From Streptomyces sp. NRRL F-4489 (GTDB taxonomy: Bacteria > Actinomycetota > Actinomycetes > Streptomycetales > Streptomycetaceae): a stretch of 50,608 bases of DNA. The stretch covers positions 1 to 50,608 of the forward strand of contig NZ_LLZI01000235.1 of NCBI RefSeq assembly GCF_001509485.1, in the 5' to 3' direction. The notes beneath the pieces are model-generated. The model searched no databases. It was given only the letters and a program-made list of their open reading frames with translations, and was not told the origin of the DNA. This document shows, in pieces, positions 7,375 through 17,861 of the stretch (the first letter of the stretch is position 1; each line of letters starts with the position of its first letter). The position numbers were made by a program, and so were the translations under genes.

Positions 7375-8787
7375 TCAGGCGCCGCGGACGTGCGTGGCGG
7401 CCAGTTCCGCCTCGCGGACGACGCGTGCGGTGTCGACGTGCAGCAGCTCGCCGTCCGCCTTGCGGAGGTGGCCGTCGACGAAGACCTCGCTGACGTTCGG
7501 CGGCTGGCCGTTGAGGACGATCTGGCTGGTCCAGTCGAAGCGCGGGGCGAAGTTGAGCGTGCCGGGGTCCAGGACCACGACATCGGCGCGCTTGCCCGGG
7601 GTCAGGGAGCCGACCCGGTCGGCCATCCCGATGGCCTCCGCGCCGCCGAGGGTGGCCATCCGCAGCACGGCCGGGAGGGTCGGGTGGATCTCGGCGTCCT
7701 GGTGGAGGGCGCGCTGGAGGCCGACCGCCGCCTTCATGACGTTGAACATGTCCGAGGTGTCGTTGGTGCCGCCGTCGTGGCCGAGCCCGGCCTTGACACC
7801 GTGCCGGTGGTAGGCGGGCAGCGGGCAGATACCGGACGCCAGCCGCATATTGCTCAGCGGGCAGTGCGCGATCCGCACGTCGTGCTCGCCGGTGAGCGCG
7901 ATCTCCTCGTCGGTGAGGTGGATCGCGTGGTTCATCAGCAGGCCCGGGCCGAACGCGCCGATCTCGCGCAGCGAGCGGATCTGGTCGTCCGCGCGGTCGC
8001 CCTTGTTCTCCAGGACGTGCGAGTTGAGCATCACCTTCAGGTCGCGGGCGACCTCGTTCAGCGCCCGCAACTCCTTGAGCTGGTCCATCCCGGCGTGCGC
8101 CGAGACCTGGACGGAGGCCAGCGGCAGCGGGTCCAGGAAGTCCTTCTTGATCTTGGGGATGAGGTGGGCGTCGGCGGCGCTCTGGGTCGAGGCGTAGACG
8201 AAGCGCAGACCGGCGTCGTCCAGCGCCTGGATGTAGCGCGCGCTGGTGTCGTACGGGATCGGGTGGACCCAGTCGACGACGGTGGTGACGCCGGCCTGGA
8301 GGGCGTCGAGGGCGGCCAGGTGGACGAAGCGGTACATGTCCTGGGGGCCGATCTTGGGGAGCGTGGCGCGGTTGCAGCCGCTCAGCCAGCCGTAGAGGTC
8401 GTCGCCGGAGCAGCCGCCGCGGATGCTGGACTGCCACAGGTGGTTGTGCAGATCGACGAAGCCGGGCAGCACGATCTTGCCGCGGGTGTCCAGGACGCGG
8501 GCGCCGGACGGGGCGGTCAGGCCGCGGCCCACGGCGGCGACGGTGCCGTCCCGGAGCAGGATGTCGACGCCGTTCTCCAGCTGCCCCAGGGGGCCGGTGC
8601 CCAGCTTGGGGTCCATGGTCAGCACCAGGTCGGCGCCGCGCAGCAGGGTGGTGCGGCGGGGGCCGGGGGCCTCGGCGGCGCGGGCCGGGCGGTCCTGGGC
8701 GACGGCGGGGAAGCCGGCCGCGGCGGCCAGCGGCACGGTGCCCAGACCGGCCAGCACGCGTCGGCGGTTCAATTTTGGAAGATTCAT
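7375..8787 (-). CDS. Tat-exported amidohydrolase (ATZ/TRZ-like deaminase/chlorohydrolase family)
   Basis: A 470-residue metal-dependent hydrolase. The N-terminus 'NRRRVLAGLGTVPLAAAAG' is a twin-arginine signal with a hydrophobic stretch and AxA-type end near residue 30, so the enzyme is probably exported folded. Metal ligands of the amidohydrolase superfamily are visible: H114-x-H116 in 'VDLHNHLWQSS', a His in 'SAHAGMDQ', a His in 'NHAIHLTDEE' and the Asp in 'GLGHDGGTNDTSD'. The pattern is that of the cytosine deaminase/guanine deaminase/atrazine chlorohydrolase branch, which hydrolyses C-N bonds of heterocycles; the substrate is unknown. The start has no clear ribosome site. A palindrome 61 bp upstream (8840-8856) is a candidate operator. 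It is 105 bp downstream of sdhB on the same strand and may be separately controlled. Confidence 0.85.
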   Translation of the reverse strand: MNLPKLNRRRVLAGLGTVPLAAAAGFPAVAQDRPARAAEAPGPRRTTLLRGADLVLTMDPKLGTGPLGQLENGVDILLRDGTVAAVGRGLTAPSGARVLDTRGKIVLPGFVDLHNHLWQSSIRGGCSGDDLYGWLSGCNRATLPKIGPQDMYRFVHLAALDALQAGVTTVVDWVHPIPYDTSARYIQALDDAGLRFVYASTQSAADAHLIPKIKKDFLDPLPLASVQVSAHAGMDQLKELRALNEVARDLKVMLNSHVLENKGDRADDQIRSLREIGAFGPGLLMNHAIHLTDEEIALTGEHDVRIAHCPLSNMRLASGICPLPAYHRHGVKAGLGHDGGTNDTSDMFNVMKAAVGLQRALHQDAEIHPTLPAVLRMATLGGAEAIGMADRVGSLTPGKRADVVVLDPGTLNFAPRFDWTSQIVLNGQPPNVSEVFVDGHLRKADGELLHVDTARVVREAELAATHVRGA

Positions 8788-8839
8788 TCCGCTCTTATAC
8801 CGCGCGTGTTCGATTACGTCGTAAGGCGGTTTCCGGCCA

Positions 8840-8856
8840 TCTGATGCTACGTCAGA
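8840..8856. promoter_or_regulatory. Imperfect palindrome upstream of the amidohydrolase
   Basis: TCTGATGCTACGTCAGA has 5-bp perfect arms TCTGA/TCAGA around a 7-nt centre. Read on the minus strand it lies centred about 61 bp before the amidohydrolase start, in the only gap between it and sdhB. I recall CTGACG-N-CATCAG-type motifs before catabolic genes in streptomycetes, but cannot name the regulator with confidence. Confidence 0.4.
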
Positions 8857-8892
8857 AAGGCGGCATGAGCGGGTACTTGGCGATACGGCGGG

Positions 8893-9693
8893 TTATTCCG
8901 TCCGACGCCGGATCTTGTTCCCGAGCCAGACCAGAGGGTCGTATTTCCGGTCCGCGGCCCGCTCCTTCAGCGGGATCAGGGCGTTGTCGGTGATCTTGAT
9001 CTGCTCGGGGCAGACCTCGGTGCAGCACTTGGTGATGTTGCAGTAGCCGAGCCCGTGGTCATCCTGGGCGGCGCGCTTGCGGTCCAGGCCGAGGGCCGGC
9101 GCGGCGTCCAGCGGGTGCATGTCCAGTTCGGCGATCCGCATCAGGAAACGCGGGCCGGCGAAGGCGGTCTTGTTCTCCTCGTGGTCGCGGACCACGTGGC
9201 AGGTGTCCTGGCACAGGAAGCACTCGATGCACTTGCGGAACTCCTGCGAGCGGTTCACGTCCTCCTGCCGCATCCGGTACTCGCCCGGCCCCAGGTCCGC
9301 CGGCGGTACGAACGCCGGGATCTCCCGCGCCTTGGTGTAGTTGAACGACACATCGGTGACCAGGTCGCGCACGACCGGGAACGTCCGCATCGGGGTCAGG
9401 GTGACGGTCTCCGTACGGGAGAAGACCGACATCCGGGTCATGCACATCAGCCGCGGCCGCCCGTTGATCTCCGCGCTGCACGAACCGCATTTGCCCGCCT
9501 TGCAGTTCCAGCGCACCGCGAGGTCGGGGGCCTGGGTCGCCTGGAGGCGGTGGACGATGTCCAGCACCACCTCGCCCTCGTTGACCTCCACCTCGAAGTC
9601 CCGCAGCCCGCCGCCGTCCGCGTCGCCCCGCCAGATCCGGAAGCGCGCCTGGTAGGACCCGTCGGGCCGCTGCTCCGCCTGCCGCTCGCTCAC
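8893..9693 (-). CDS. sdhB: Succinate dehydrogenase/fumarate reductase iron-sulfur subunit
   Basis: A 266-residue SdhB. The N-terminal ferredoxin domain has the 2Fe-2S pattern 'CKAGKCGSC' plus a fourth Cys in 'RPRLMCMTRM'; the C-terminal domain has 'CIECFLCQDTC' and 'CNITKCCTEVCP' for the 4Fe-4S and 3Fe-4S centres. It carries electrons from the SdhA flavin to the membrane subunit. The GTG start overlaps the sdhA stop as GTGA (9690-9693), so the two are translationally coupled. Gene order C-A-B and sequence style match the Sdh1 type known in mycobacteria rather than the four-gene sdhCDAB type. It ends the operon that starts at 12809. Confidence 0.93.
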   Translation of the reverse strand: MSERQAEQRPDGSYQARFRIWRGDADGGGLRDFEVEVNEGEVVLDIVHRLQATQAPDLAVRWNCKAGKCGSCSAEINGRPRLMCMTRMSVFSRTETVTLTPMRTFPVVRDLVTDVSFNYTKAREIPAFVPPADLGPGEYRMRQEDVNRSQEFRKCIECFLCQDTCHVVRDHEENKTAFAGPRFLMRIAELDMHPLDAAPALGLDRKRAAQDDHGLGYCNITKCCTEVCPEQIKITDNALIPLKERAADRKYDPLVWLGNKIRRRTE

Positions 9694-11612
9694 CGGCTCA
9701 GCTCCTCGTCCGTCAGATACTTCACCAGCTCGTCCTTCTCGAAGAGTTCGAGGAGATCGCGGCGGATCGGCGGGGTCTCCCGGCGGGTGAGCCGGATCCG
9801 GCCCGGCGCCGGGCCCGGGTCGCCGTCGCCGCCCGGCCCGTCCGCGAGCGCGCAGACCAGATTGACGTTGCGCCAGCGCCGGTCCATCTCCGGATAGTCG
9901 TCCCGGGTGTGCCCGCCCCGGCTCTCCGTGCGGGTCAGCGCCGCCCGCGCCACGCACTCGCTGACCAGCAGCATGTTCCGCAGGTCCAGCGCCAGGTGCC
10001 AGCCCGGGTTGTACTGCCGGTGGCCCTCCACGCCGGCCCGCTCGGCGCGCGCCCGCAGCGCCGCCAGCCGCTCCAGCGCCTGGCTCATCTCGCCCTCCCG
10101 GCGGATGATGCCGACCAGGTCGTTCATCGCCTGCTGGAGCTCCTGGTGCAGGGTGTACGGGTTCTCGGCCGGGCCGCCGGCCTCCTCGGCGCTGAACGGG
10201 CGCAGCGCCTCCGCCTCGGCCGCGTCGATGTCGTGCGGCTCGGCGGGCGGCCGGGCGCGCAGCCCGGTGACGTACTCGGCCGCGTACAGCCCCGCGCGGC
10301 GGCCGAAGACCAGCAGGTCGGAGAGGGAGTTGCCGCCCAGGCGGTTGGAGCCGTGCATCCCGCCGGCCACCTCGCCGGCCGCGAACAGCCCGGGCACACC
10401 GGTGGCCGCCGCGGTGTCCGGGTCCACCTCCACCCCGCCCATGACGTAGTGGCAGGTCGGGCCGACCTCCATCGGCTCGGCGGTGATGTCCACGTCCGCC
10501 AGCTCCTTGAACTGGTGGTACATGGACGGCAGCCGGCGCTGGATGACCTCGGCCGGCATCCGGGTCGAGACGTCCAGGAAGACGCCGCCGTGCGGGGAGC
10601 CGCGGCCCGCCTTGACCTCGGCGTTGATGGCCCGGGCCACCTCGTCGCGGGGCAGCAGCTCGGGCGGGCGGCGGTTGCGGTCGGGGTCGTCGTACCAGCG
10701 GTCGCCCTCGGCCTCGGTCTCGGCGTACTTCTCCTTGAAGACGTCCGGGATGTAGTCGAACATGAACCGCTTGCCGTCGCTGTTGCGCAGCACCCCGCCG
10801 TCGCCGCGCACCGACTCGGTGACGAGGATGCCCTTGACGGACGGCGGCCAGACCATACCGGTCGGGTGGAACTGCACGAACTCCATGTTGATCAGCGGCG
10901 CGCCGGCCAGCAGCGCCAGCGCGTGCCCGTCGCCGGTGTACTCCCAGGAGTTGGAGGTCACCTTGAACGACTTGCCGATCCCGCCGGTGGCCAGCACCAC
11001 GGCCGGCGCCTCCAGCACGAAGAAGCGGCCGGACTCCCGGTCGTAGCAGAAGACCCCGGAGACCTTCCCGTCGGTCTTCAGCACGCGGGTGACCGTGCAC
11101 TCCTGGAAGACCTTCAGCCCCTCCTCGTACGAGCCGGAGACCCGCTGGTCCTCCTGCTGGAGCGCGACGATCCGCTGCTGGAGGGTGCGGATCAGCTCCA
11201 GGCCGGTGCGGTCGCCGACGTGCGCCAGCCGCGGGTACTCGTGGCCGCCGAAGTTCCGCTGGGAGATCCGGCCGTCCGGGGTGCGGTCGAAGAGCGCGCC
11301 CCAGGTCTCCAGCTCCCAGACCCGGTCCGGGGCCTCCCGGGCGTGCAGTTCGGCCATCCGCCAGTGGTTGAGGAACTTCCCGCCGCGCATGGTGTCCCGG
11401 AAGTGGACCTGCCAGGTGTCGTGCTCGTTGGCGTTGCCCATACTGGCCGCGATCCCGCCCTCGGCCATCACCGTATGGGCCTTGCCGAACAGGGACTTGC
11501 AGATCACCGCCGTCCGCATGCCCGCCTCGCGGGCCTCGATGGCGGCGCGCAGCCCGGCGCCGCCCGCGCCCACCACGACCACGTCCCAGGTCTGCCGGTC
11601 CACATGCGCCAT
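9690..11612 (-). CDS. sdhA: Succinate dehydrogenase/fumarate reductase flavoprotein subunit
   Basis: A 640-residue flavoprotein. The N-terminus 'DVVVVGAGGAGLRAAIEA' is the FAD dinucleotide-binding fold, and 'GKAHTVMAEGGIAASMG' contains the histidine that covalently binds FAD in this family. Later motifs include 'FVQFHPTGMVWPP', 'GGVEVDPDTAAATGVPGLFAAGEVAGGMHGSNRL'-type text (capping and FAD regions) and the C-terminal 'ESRGGHTRDDYPEMD' with active-site residues. It oxidises succinate to fumarate at the cytoplasmic face of the membrane complex. I chose ATG at 11612 because AGGGAAGG (minus strand, 11630-11623) is 10 nt upstream; a GTG at 11621 is an alternative that adds three residues but sits too close to the ribosome site. 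Middle gene of the sdh operon. Confidence 0.95.
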   Translation of the reverse strand: MAHVDRQTWDVVVVGAGGAGLRAAIEAREAGMRTAVICKSLFGKAHTVMAEGGIAASMGNANEHDTWQVHFRDTMRGGKFLNHWRMAELHAREAPDRVWELETWGALFDRTPDGRISQRNFGGHEYPRLAHVGDRTGLELIRTLQQRIVALQQEDQRVSGSYEEGLKVFQECTVTRVLKTDGKVSGVFCYDRESGRFFVLEAPAVVLATGGIGKSFKVTSNSWEYTGDGHALALLAGAPLINMEFVQFHPTGMVWPPSVKGILVTESVRGDGGVLRNSDGKRFMFDYIPDVFKEKYAETEAEGDRWYDDPDRNRRPPELLPRDEVARAINAEVKAGRGSPHGGVFLDVSTRMPAEVIQRRLPSMYHQFKELADVDITAEPMEVGPTCHYVMGGVEVDPDTAAATGVPGLFAAGEVAGGMHGSNRLGGNSLSDLLVFGRRAGLYAAEYVTGLRARPPAEPHDIDAAEAEALRPFSAEEAGGPAENPYTLHQELQQAMNDLVGIIRREGEMSQALERLAALRARAERAGVEGHRQYNPGWHLALDLRNMLLVSECVARAALTRTESRGGHTRDDYPEMDRRWRNVNLVCALADGPGGDGDPGPAPGRIRLTRRETPPIRRDLLELFEKDELVKYLTDEELSR

Positions 11613-11664
11613 CAGCGGCACACCTTCCCTCGTAAGTCCCTTTGTTCCCTTGCGGATTGGCGGG

Positions 11665-12492
11665 TCAGAAGAAGCGCGGGTCCTCGAACGCCCCGCTGGC
11701 CAGCAGGAAGACGTAGAAGTCCGCCACCGCCACGCTGATCAGCGAGGACCAGGCGAGCAGCATGTGGCGGGCGTTGAGCTTGCTGACCCAGCCCCACAGC
11801 CGGTACCGCACCGGGTGCTTGGAGAAGTGCCGCAGCCGGCCGCCGACGATATGCCGGCAGGAGTGGCAGGAGAGGGTGTACGCCCAGATCAGCACGATGT
11901 TGGCGAGGAAGACCAGCGAGCCCAGGCCCATATGGCCCCAGCGGTAGTGGTCGTCGCGGAAGGTCAGCGCGGTGTCGTACGTCAGCACCCCGGCGACCAC
12001 CACCGCGAAGTAGAAGAAGTAGCGGTGGATGTTCTGGAGGATCAGCGGGAAGCGGGTCTCGCCGGTGTACTTCCGGTGCGGTTCGGCGACCGCGCAGGCC
12101 GGCGGGGAGGCCCAGAAGCCGCGGTAGTACGCCTTGCGGTAGTAGTAGCAGGTCAGCCGGAAGCCCAGCGGGAAGATCAGGATCAGCAGCGCGGGGGACA
12201 GGCCCCACCAGCTGCCGAAGATCTCCCAGTTGGGGCCGCCCCGCATGGTGCGGCAGTTCTCCGCCAGACACGGCGAGTAGAACGGCGAGACGTAGGGGGC
12301 GTGGTAGTAGTCGGCGTTCGCGAACGCCCGCCAGGTGGAGTAGACGACGAACGCCAGGAGCCCGGCGGCGGTGCCGGCCGGTGCCAGCCACCAGCGGTCG
12401 GTGCGCAGATGGCGGGCGGGGATGGCGGCGCGCGAGGCATCGCGCACGCCGGTCGGGCCCGATTGCGGTGCGGGGTCGATGCCGGTGGCCAA
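11665..12492 (-). CDS. sdhC: Sdh1-type membrane anchor subunit
   Basis: A 275-residue membrane protein with about five hydrophobic helices, much longer than classical SdhC or SdhD. TTG at 12492 is preferred because GGAG lies 9 nt upstream on the minus strand and the resulting N-terminus is short and cytoplasmic. It anchors SdhA/SdhB and passes electrons to menaquinone. Residues 209-214 read CHSCRH, two Cys and two His within six residues next to a helix. From memory, mycobacterial Sdh1 carries a Rieske-type 2Fe-2S cluster in its membrane subunit instead of haem, so these residues are candidate ligands. Other Cys at 75, 80, 115 and 133 and His156 could also matter. The gene lies 17 bp after the small conserved gene and 52 bp before sdhA. 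Confidence 0.85.
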   Translation of the reverse strand: MATGIDPAPQSGPTGVRDASRAAIPARHLRTDRWWLAPAGTAAGLLAFVVYSTWRAFANADYYHAPYVSPFYSPCLAENCRTMRGGPNWEIFGSWWGLSPALLILIFPLGFRLTCYYYRKAYYRGFWASPPACAVAEPHRKYTGETRFPLILQNIHRYFFYFAVVVAGVLTYDTALTFRDDHYRWGHMGLGSLVFLANIVLIWAYTLSCHSCRHIVGGRLRHFSKHPVRYRLWGWVSKLNARHMLLAWSSLISVAVADFYVFLLASGAFEDPRFF

Positions 12493-12509
12493 CGTCTCGT
12501 CTCCGTCCG

Positions 12510-12809
12510 TCAGGGGGCGTGCCGGTCTTTGCCGCCCAGGCCCTCGTCCTCGGCGTCGGTCCACAGCGCGGAGTTGTAGGGGGTGTCGGGGATCGGGACC
12601 ATCTCGTCCTCGGCCGCGCCCGGGCGGCCCGGCGGGGCGGCGGCCAGGCTCTGCCTCAGCAGCGCCAGCCCCTCCCGCAGATGGTCCGTGTCGCTGCGGA
12701 TGCGGCGGACCTCCAGCCCTTCGCCGATCCGCTTCTGGAGCGTGCCGACCGCCTGGACCAGGGCGTCCAGGCTGCGTTCAACCGCCGTCAAGTCGTCCTG
12801 TACGGACAT
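12510..12809 (-). CDS. Small conserved protein at the head of the sdh operon
   Basis: A 99-residue hydrophilic protein starting MSVQDDLTAVERSLDALVQA, with a good ribosome site (GAGGG, 6-nt spacer). The first ~60 residues are a heptad-like helix rich in Leu, Arg and Asp/Glu (possible coiled coil), followed by a Pro/Gly/Ala linker and an acidic tail 'MVPIPDTPYNSALWTDAEDE'. It has no signal peptide or membrane helix. It is the first gene of the sdh operon, 17 bp before sdhC. I do not recognise a family; a role in assembly or regulation of the complex is only suggested by position. Confidence 0.75.
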   Translation of the reverse strand: MSVQDDLTAVERSLDALVQAVGTLQKRIGEGLEVRRIRSDTDHLREGLALLRQSLAAAPPGRPGAAEDEMVPIPDTPYNSALWTDAEDEGLGGKDRHAP

Positions 12810-13157
12810 CGGGTGCCCTCACTTCGTGACGGGTGGTGGGCGATCTCATGCGCCCGAGAGTGTCGCGCGTCACAGTAGGGCTTGGGAAGGGGGCAGGCGC
12901 GAGTACGACGCGATCCGGTGCGTCCCCGGGGGCGTGCGCGGCGGCCCGTACGCCCCTGTCGTGACCCTGTGCGTCCGCCGACCGGAGCAGCGGGGATGGT
13001 CCGGGCGGGTGGTGTCGGGCGCGCCGCCGCCGTGTCGGGAGGCGGGGAAGCGGACGGTCACCTTCAGTAGGGATGCCAAAGATGTGATGAGCCGCAAAGT
13101 CGGCCGGACGTGTTGCTGCGGCTCGGTGCGGCGCGGGCGAGCCCGGAGGTAACTGTC
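12810..13157. other. Divergent intergenic region between the sdh operon and the orphan binding protein
   Basis: 348 bp with no supported gene. On the minus strand TACTGT (12877-12872) is a possible -10 for the sdh operon. On the plus strand TAGGGA near 13066 is a possible -10 for the binding-protein gene. Neither has a clear -35 box. No convincing inverted repeat was seen. Confidence 0.35.
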
Positions 13158-15515
13158 ATGACCGACCACGTCAGCCCAGGCGGCGCGGTGAGCCGGCGGC
13201 GCCGCTGTGCCGCGATCGTCGCGGCAGGGGTGCTGCTCCCGCTGCCCGCACTGGCCGGCTGCGGCCAGGGCGACACCGCACCCTCCGTCGCCCGGTCGCA
13301 GGACATCGCGCCGGCGCCGCGCGGCGCGCTGAAGAACGGCGGCACGGTCCGCTGGGCGCTGGACACGCTGCCCAGCACCTTCAACGCCTTCCAGAGCGAC
13401 GCCGACGCCGGCACCACCCGGGTCACCGGGGCGGTGCTGCCGAGCCTGTTCACCCTCGACGCCGAGGGCCGGCCGCAGCGCAACGCCGACTACCTCGCCG
13501 ACGCCGCCGTCAGCGCCCGCGAGCCCCGGCAGGTCGTCACCTACCGCCTCAACCCCAAGGCCCGCTGGAGCGACGGCCGGCCGATCGGCGCCGCCGACTT
13601 CGCCGCCCAGTGGAACGCGCTGCGCGGCAAGGACAGCGCCTACTGGACCGCCCGCAACGCCGGGTACGACCGGATCGCCAAGGTCGAACCGGGCGCCAAA
13701 CCGCACGAGGTCAAGGTCACCTTCGCCCGGCCGTACGCCGACTGGCAGTCGCTCTTCACCCCGCTCTACCCCAAGTCCGTGATGGGCGACGCGGACGCCT
13801 TCAACGACGGGGCGCGGGAGAAGCTGCCGGTCGGCGCCGGCCCGTTCCTCGTCCGCGCGCGGGACGCCGACCGCGGCACCGTCACCCTCGTCCGCAACCC
13901 CGCCTGGTGGGGCGACCGCGCCAAGCTCGACCGGCTGGTGCTGACCGCCCTGCCGCGCGGCAAGCGGGCCGCGGCGCTGGCCGCCGGGACCGTCGACGTC
14001 GCCGCGGTGGACCGGCCGGCCGCCGAACGGGTCGACCGGGCCGCCGCGCCCGCCGCCGCCAAGAGCGCCCAGGGCGCCGACGCCAAGGCCGCCGGGCCCG
14101 CCGCCGCCCCGCACTCCGCGCTGCGCGGCTACACCATCCGCAAGGCCCTGGAGCCCGCCTACACCCAGCTCGCGCTCAACGGCAGCGCCGGACCGCTCGC
14201 CGACCAGCGGGTGCGCCGCGCGGTGGCCCGCGCCATCGACCGCCAGGCGCTCGCCGACTCCGTCCTCAAACCCCTCGACCTGCCCGCCCGGCCGCTCGGC
14301 AACCACCTGCTGATGGCCGGGCAGCACGGCTACGAGGACCACAGCGACGCGCTCGGCGACGCGGACGCCGGCGCGGCCCGCAAACTGCTCGCCGACGCCG
14401 GCTGGAAGCCGGCCGCCCCGGCCGCGCCGGAGCAGGCCGGGGAGCAGGCCGGCGCCGGCCGCGCGATGACCCCGGACCGCACGGGCGACGACGGCCCGGA
14501 GGACGGCGGCCCCGGCGCCGACGAGCCGGGCGAGGGCTCCTCCGCCGACCAGCCCGGCGACGCGGTCAGCGACGGCCGCAACGGCCACCGGCCCGCCCGG
14601 GCCCGCTCCGACCGCGACGGCACCCGCCCGGCCGCCGCCGAGGCCCCGCTCTCCTTTGCCGGCGCGGTCGGCTCCGAGGTCCAGCAGGCCGCGCTGCTGC
14701 GGCAGAGCGCGGCGTTCTACAAGGCCGGCGCCGCCGCCGAGAAGGCCGCGGCCGAGGGCGACACCGGCTCCCCGGCGTACGCCCGCTACCGCCGCTTCAC
14801 CCAGCGGGCCGCGCAGGCGCTGGGCGCCGCCGAGCGGATCGAGACCGGGCAGGCACCGCACCTGCCGGGCGCCGCCGCGGGCCACGCGGCCGCCTTCCGC
14901 ACCGGTCACGGCGCGGCCGCCCGCCCCGCGCACGCCGGGTCCTCGCCGGAGGCGGCGGGCCGGGCGCACGCCGCGGTGCCGGTGATGAAGAAGGACGGCC
15001 GGCCGCTGGCGCTGCGCTTCGTCCTGCCCGACGGGCCCGGCTCGGAGCAGCTGCGCGCGGTGGGCGGGCGGATCGCCGCGATGCTGAACAGGATCGGCGT
15101 GCAGACCGCCATCCAGCGCGTCCCGGACGCCAGTTACTTCCAGGACCACATCGCCTCCGGCGACTACGACCTGGCGCTGTACTCCTGGCCCGGCACCGCC
15201 TTCCCGGCGACCGACGCCCGGCCCATCTTCGCCAAGCCGCAGCCCGCCCCGGACGGCTCGCTGACCGTCGAGCAGAACTACACCCGGGTCGGCACCGACC
15301 ACATCGACCAGCTCTTCGACCAGGCCGCCTCCGAACTCGACGGGGACGCCGCGCACACCCTCGTCGAGCAGGCCGACGCCCGGATCTGGGCGGCCGCCGG
15401 ATCGATTCCGCTCTACCAGCGGCCGGAACTGGTGGCGACGAGGAAGGCACTCGCCAACATCGGCGCGTTCGGCTTCGCCACCCCGCGCTTCCAGGACATC
15501 GGCTACACCCGGTAA
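13158..15515 (+). CDS. Orphan family-5 solute-binding lipoprotein with large insertion
   Basis: A 785-residue lipoprotein; family members are usually 500-600. ATG at 13158 has GGAGGT at 13145-13150 (7-nt spacer). The signal ends in lipobox L32-A-G-C35. Residues ~45-415 and ~612-785 match the SBP_bac_5 (oligopeptide/nickel) fold, for example 'YRLNPKARWSDGRPIGAADF' and 'LADQRVRRAVARAIDRQAL'. Residues ~417-608 are an insertion at the place where relatives go straight from 'AGWKP' to 'DGRPL': first an acidic Gly/Pro/Asp-rich stretch, then an Ala-rich helical segment ('VQQAALLRQSAAFYKAG') and a His/Ala/Gly-rich linker. No permease or ATPase gene is adjacent, so it must work with another transporter, possibly one of the two encoded nearby, or act as a receptor. 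Ligand unknown. Confidence 0.88.
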   Translation: MTDHVSPGGAVSRRRRCAAIVAAGVLLPLPALAGCGQGDTAPSVARSQDIAPAPRGALKNGGTVRWALDTLPSTFNAFQSDADAGTTRVTGAVLPSLFTLDAEGRPQRNADYLADAAVSAREPRQVVTYRLNPKARWSDGRPIGAADFAAQWNALRGKDSAYWTARNAGYDRIAKVEPGAKPHEVKVTFARPYADWQSLFTPLYPKSVMGDADAFNDGAREKLPVGAGPFLVRARDADRGTVTLVRNPAWWGDRAKLDRLVLTALPRGKRAAALAAGTVDVAAVDRPAAERVDRAAAPAAAKSAQGADAKAAGPAAAPHSALRGYTIRKALEPAYTQLALNGSAGPLADQRVRRAVARAIDRQALADSVLKPLDLPARPLGNHLLMAGQHGYEDHSDALGDADAGAARKLLADAGWKPAAPAAPEQAGEQAGAGRAMTPDRTGDDGPEDGGPGADEPGEGSSADQPGDAVSDGRNGHRPARARSDRDGTRPAAAEAPLSFAGAVGSEVQQAALLRQSAAFYKAGAAAEKAAAEGDTGSPAYARYRRFTQRAAQALGAAERIETGQAPHLPGAAAGHAAAFRTGHGAAARPAHAGSSPEAAGRAHAAVPVMKKDGRPLALRFVLPDGPGSEQLRAVGGRIAAMLNRIGVQTAIQRVPDASYFQDHIASGDYDLALYSWPGTAFPATDARPIFAKPQPAPDGSLTVEQNYTRVGTDHIDQLFDQAASELDGDAAHTLVEQADARIWAAAGSIPLYQRPELVATRKALANIGAFGFATPRFQDIGYTR

Positions 15516-15701
15516 GGGCCCTGCCAGAGCTTCTTCTCCGGGACAAAACAGCAGGTCAGAAGTGGTGCGTACGGGCTGGGGCGGCCGTTGCCGCCGCAGC
15601 CCCGTACCATGGGGTGAGGCCGTGGCGTCCTCAAGCCCGGCAGGGCGCGCGTACCGGACCGTACGCGATGCCATCCACGATTCCGGGAGAAGCGCCGCAC
15701 T

Positions 15702-17618
<1,917 letters not shown>

Positions 17619-17647
17619 GCCGGCCGCCGCACCGCACGGCTTCTCCA

Positions 17648-17683
17648 CGGCGCCCCGCCGGACTTCGGTCCGGCGGGGCGCCG
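17648..17683 (+). terminator. Strong hairpin with TTCG tetraloop after typA
   Basis: A perfect 16-bp stem (17648-17663 with 17668-17683) closes a TTCG loop flanked by C and G, the hyperstable cUUCGg tetraloop. It lies 30 bp after the typA stop. No T-run follows. Confidence 0.88.
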
Positions 17684-17861
17684 CCGTATGCGCGGGCGGG
17701 CCGGGCGTCCGGGGTCGGTCATCCGGGGGGTTTCCCGGGGGTTCGGAGCAGTGGCGCCCGGCGCCGGGGTGCGCTATGCCCCGCTTTCGGCTCTGATGTG
17801 GGCTACGCGCGCATCCCCGCGGACCCGCGCGCCCCGCCCGTCCGGACCGTAAGGAGGCGCC

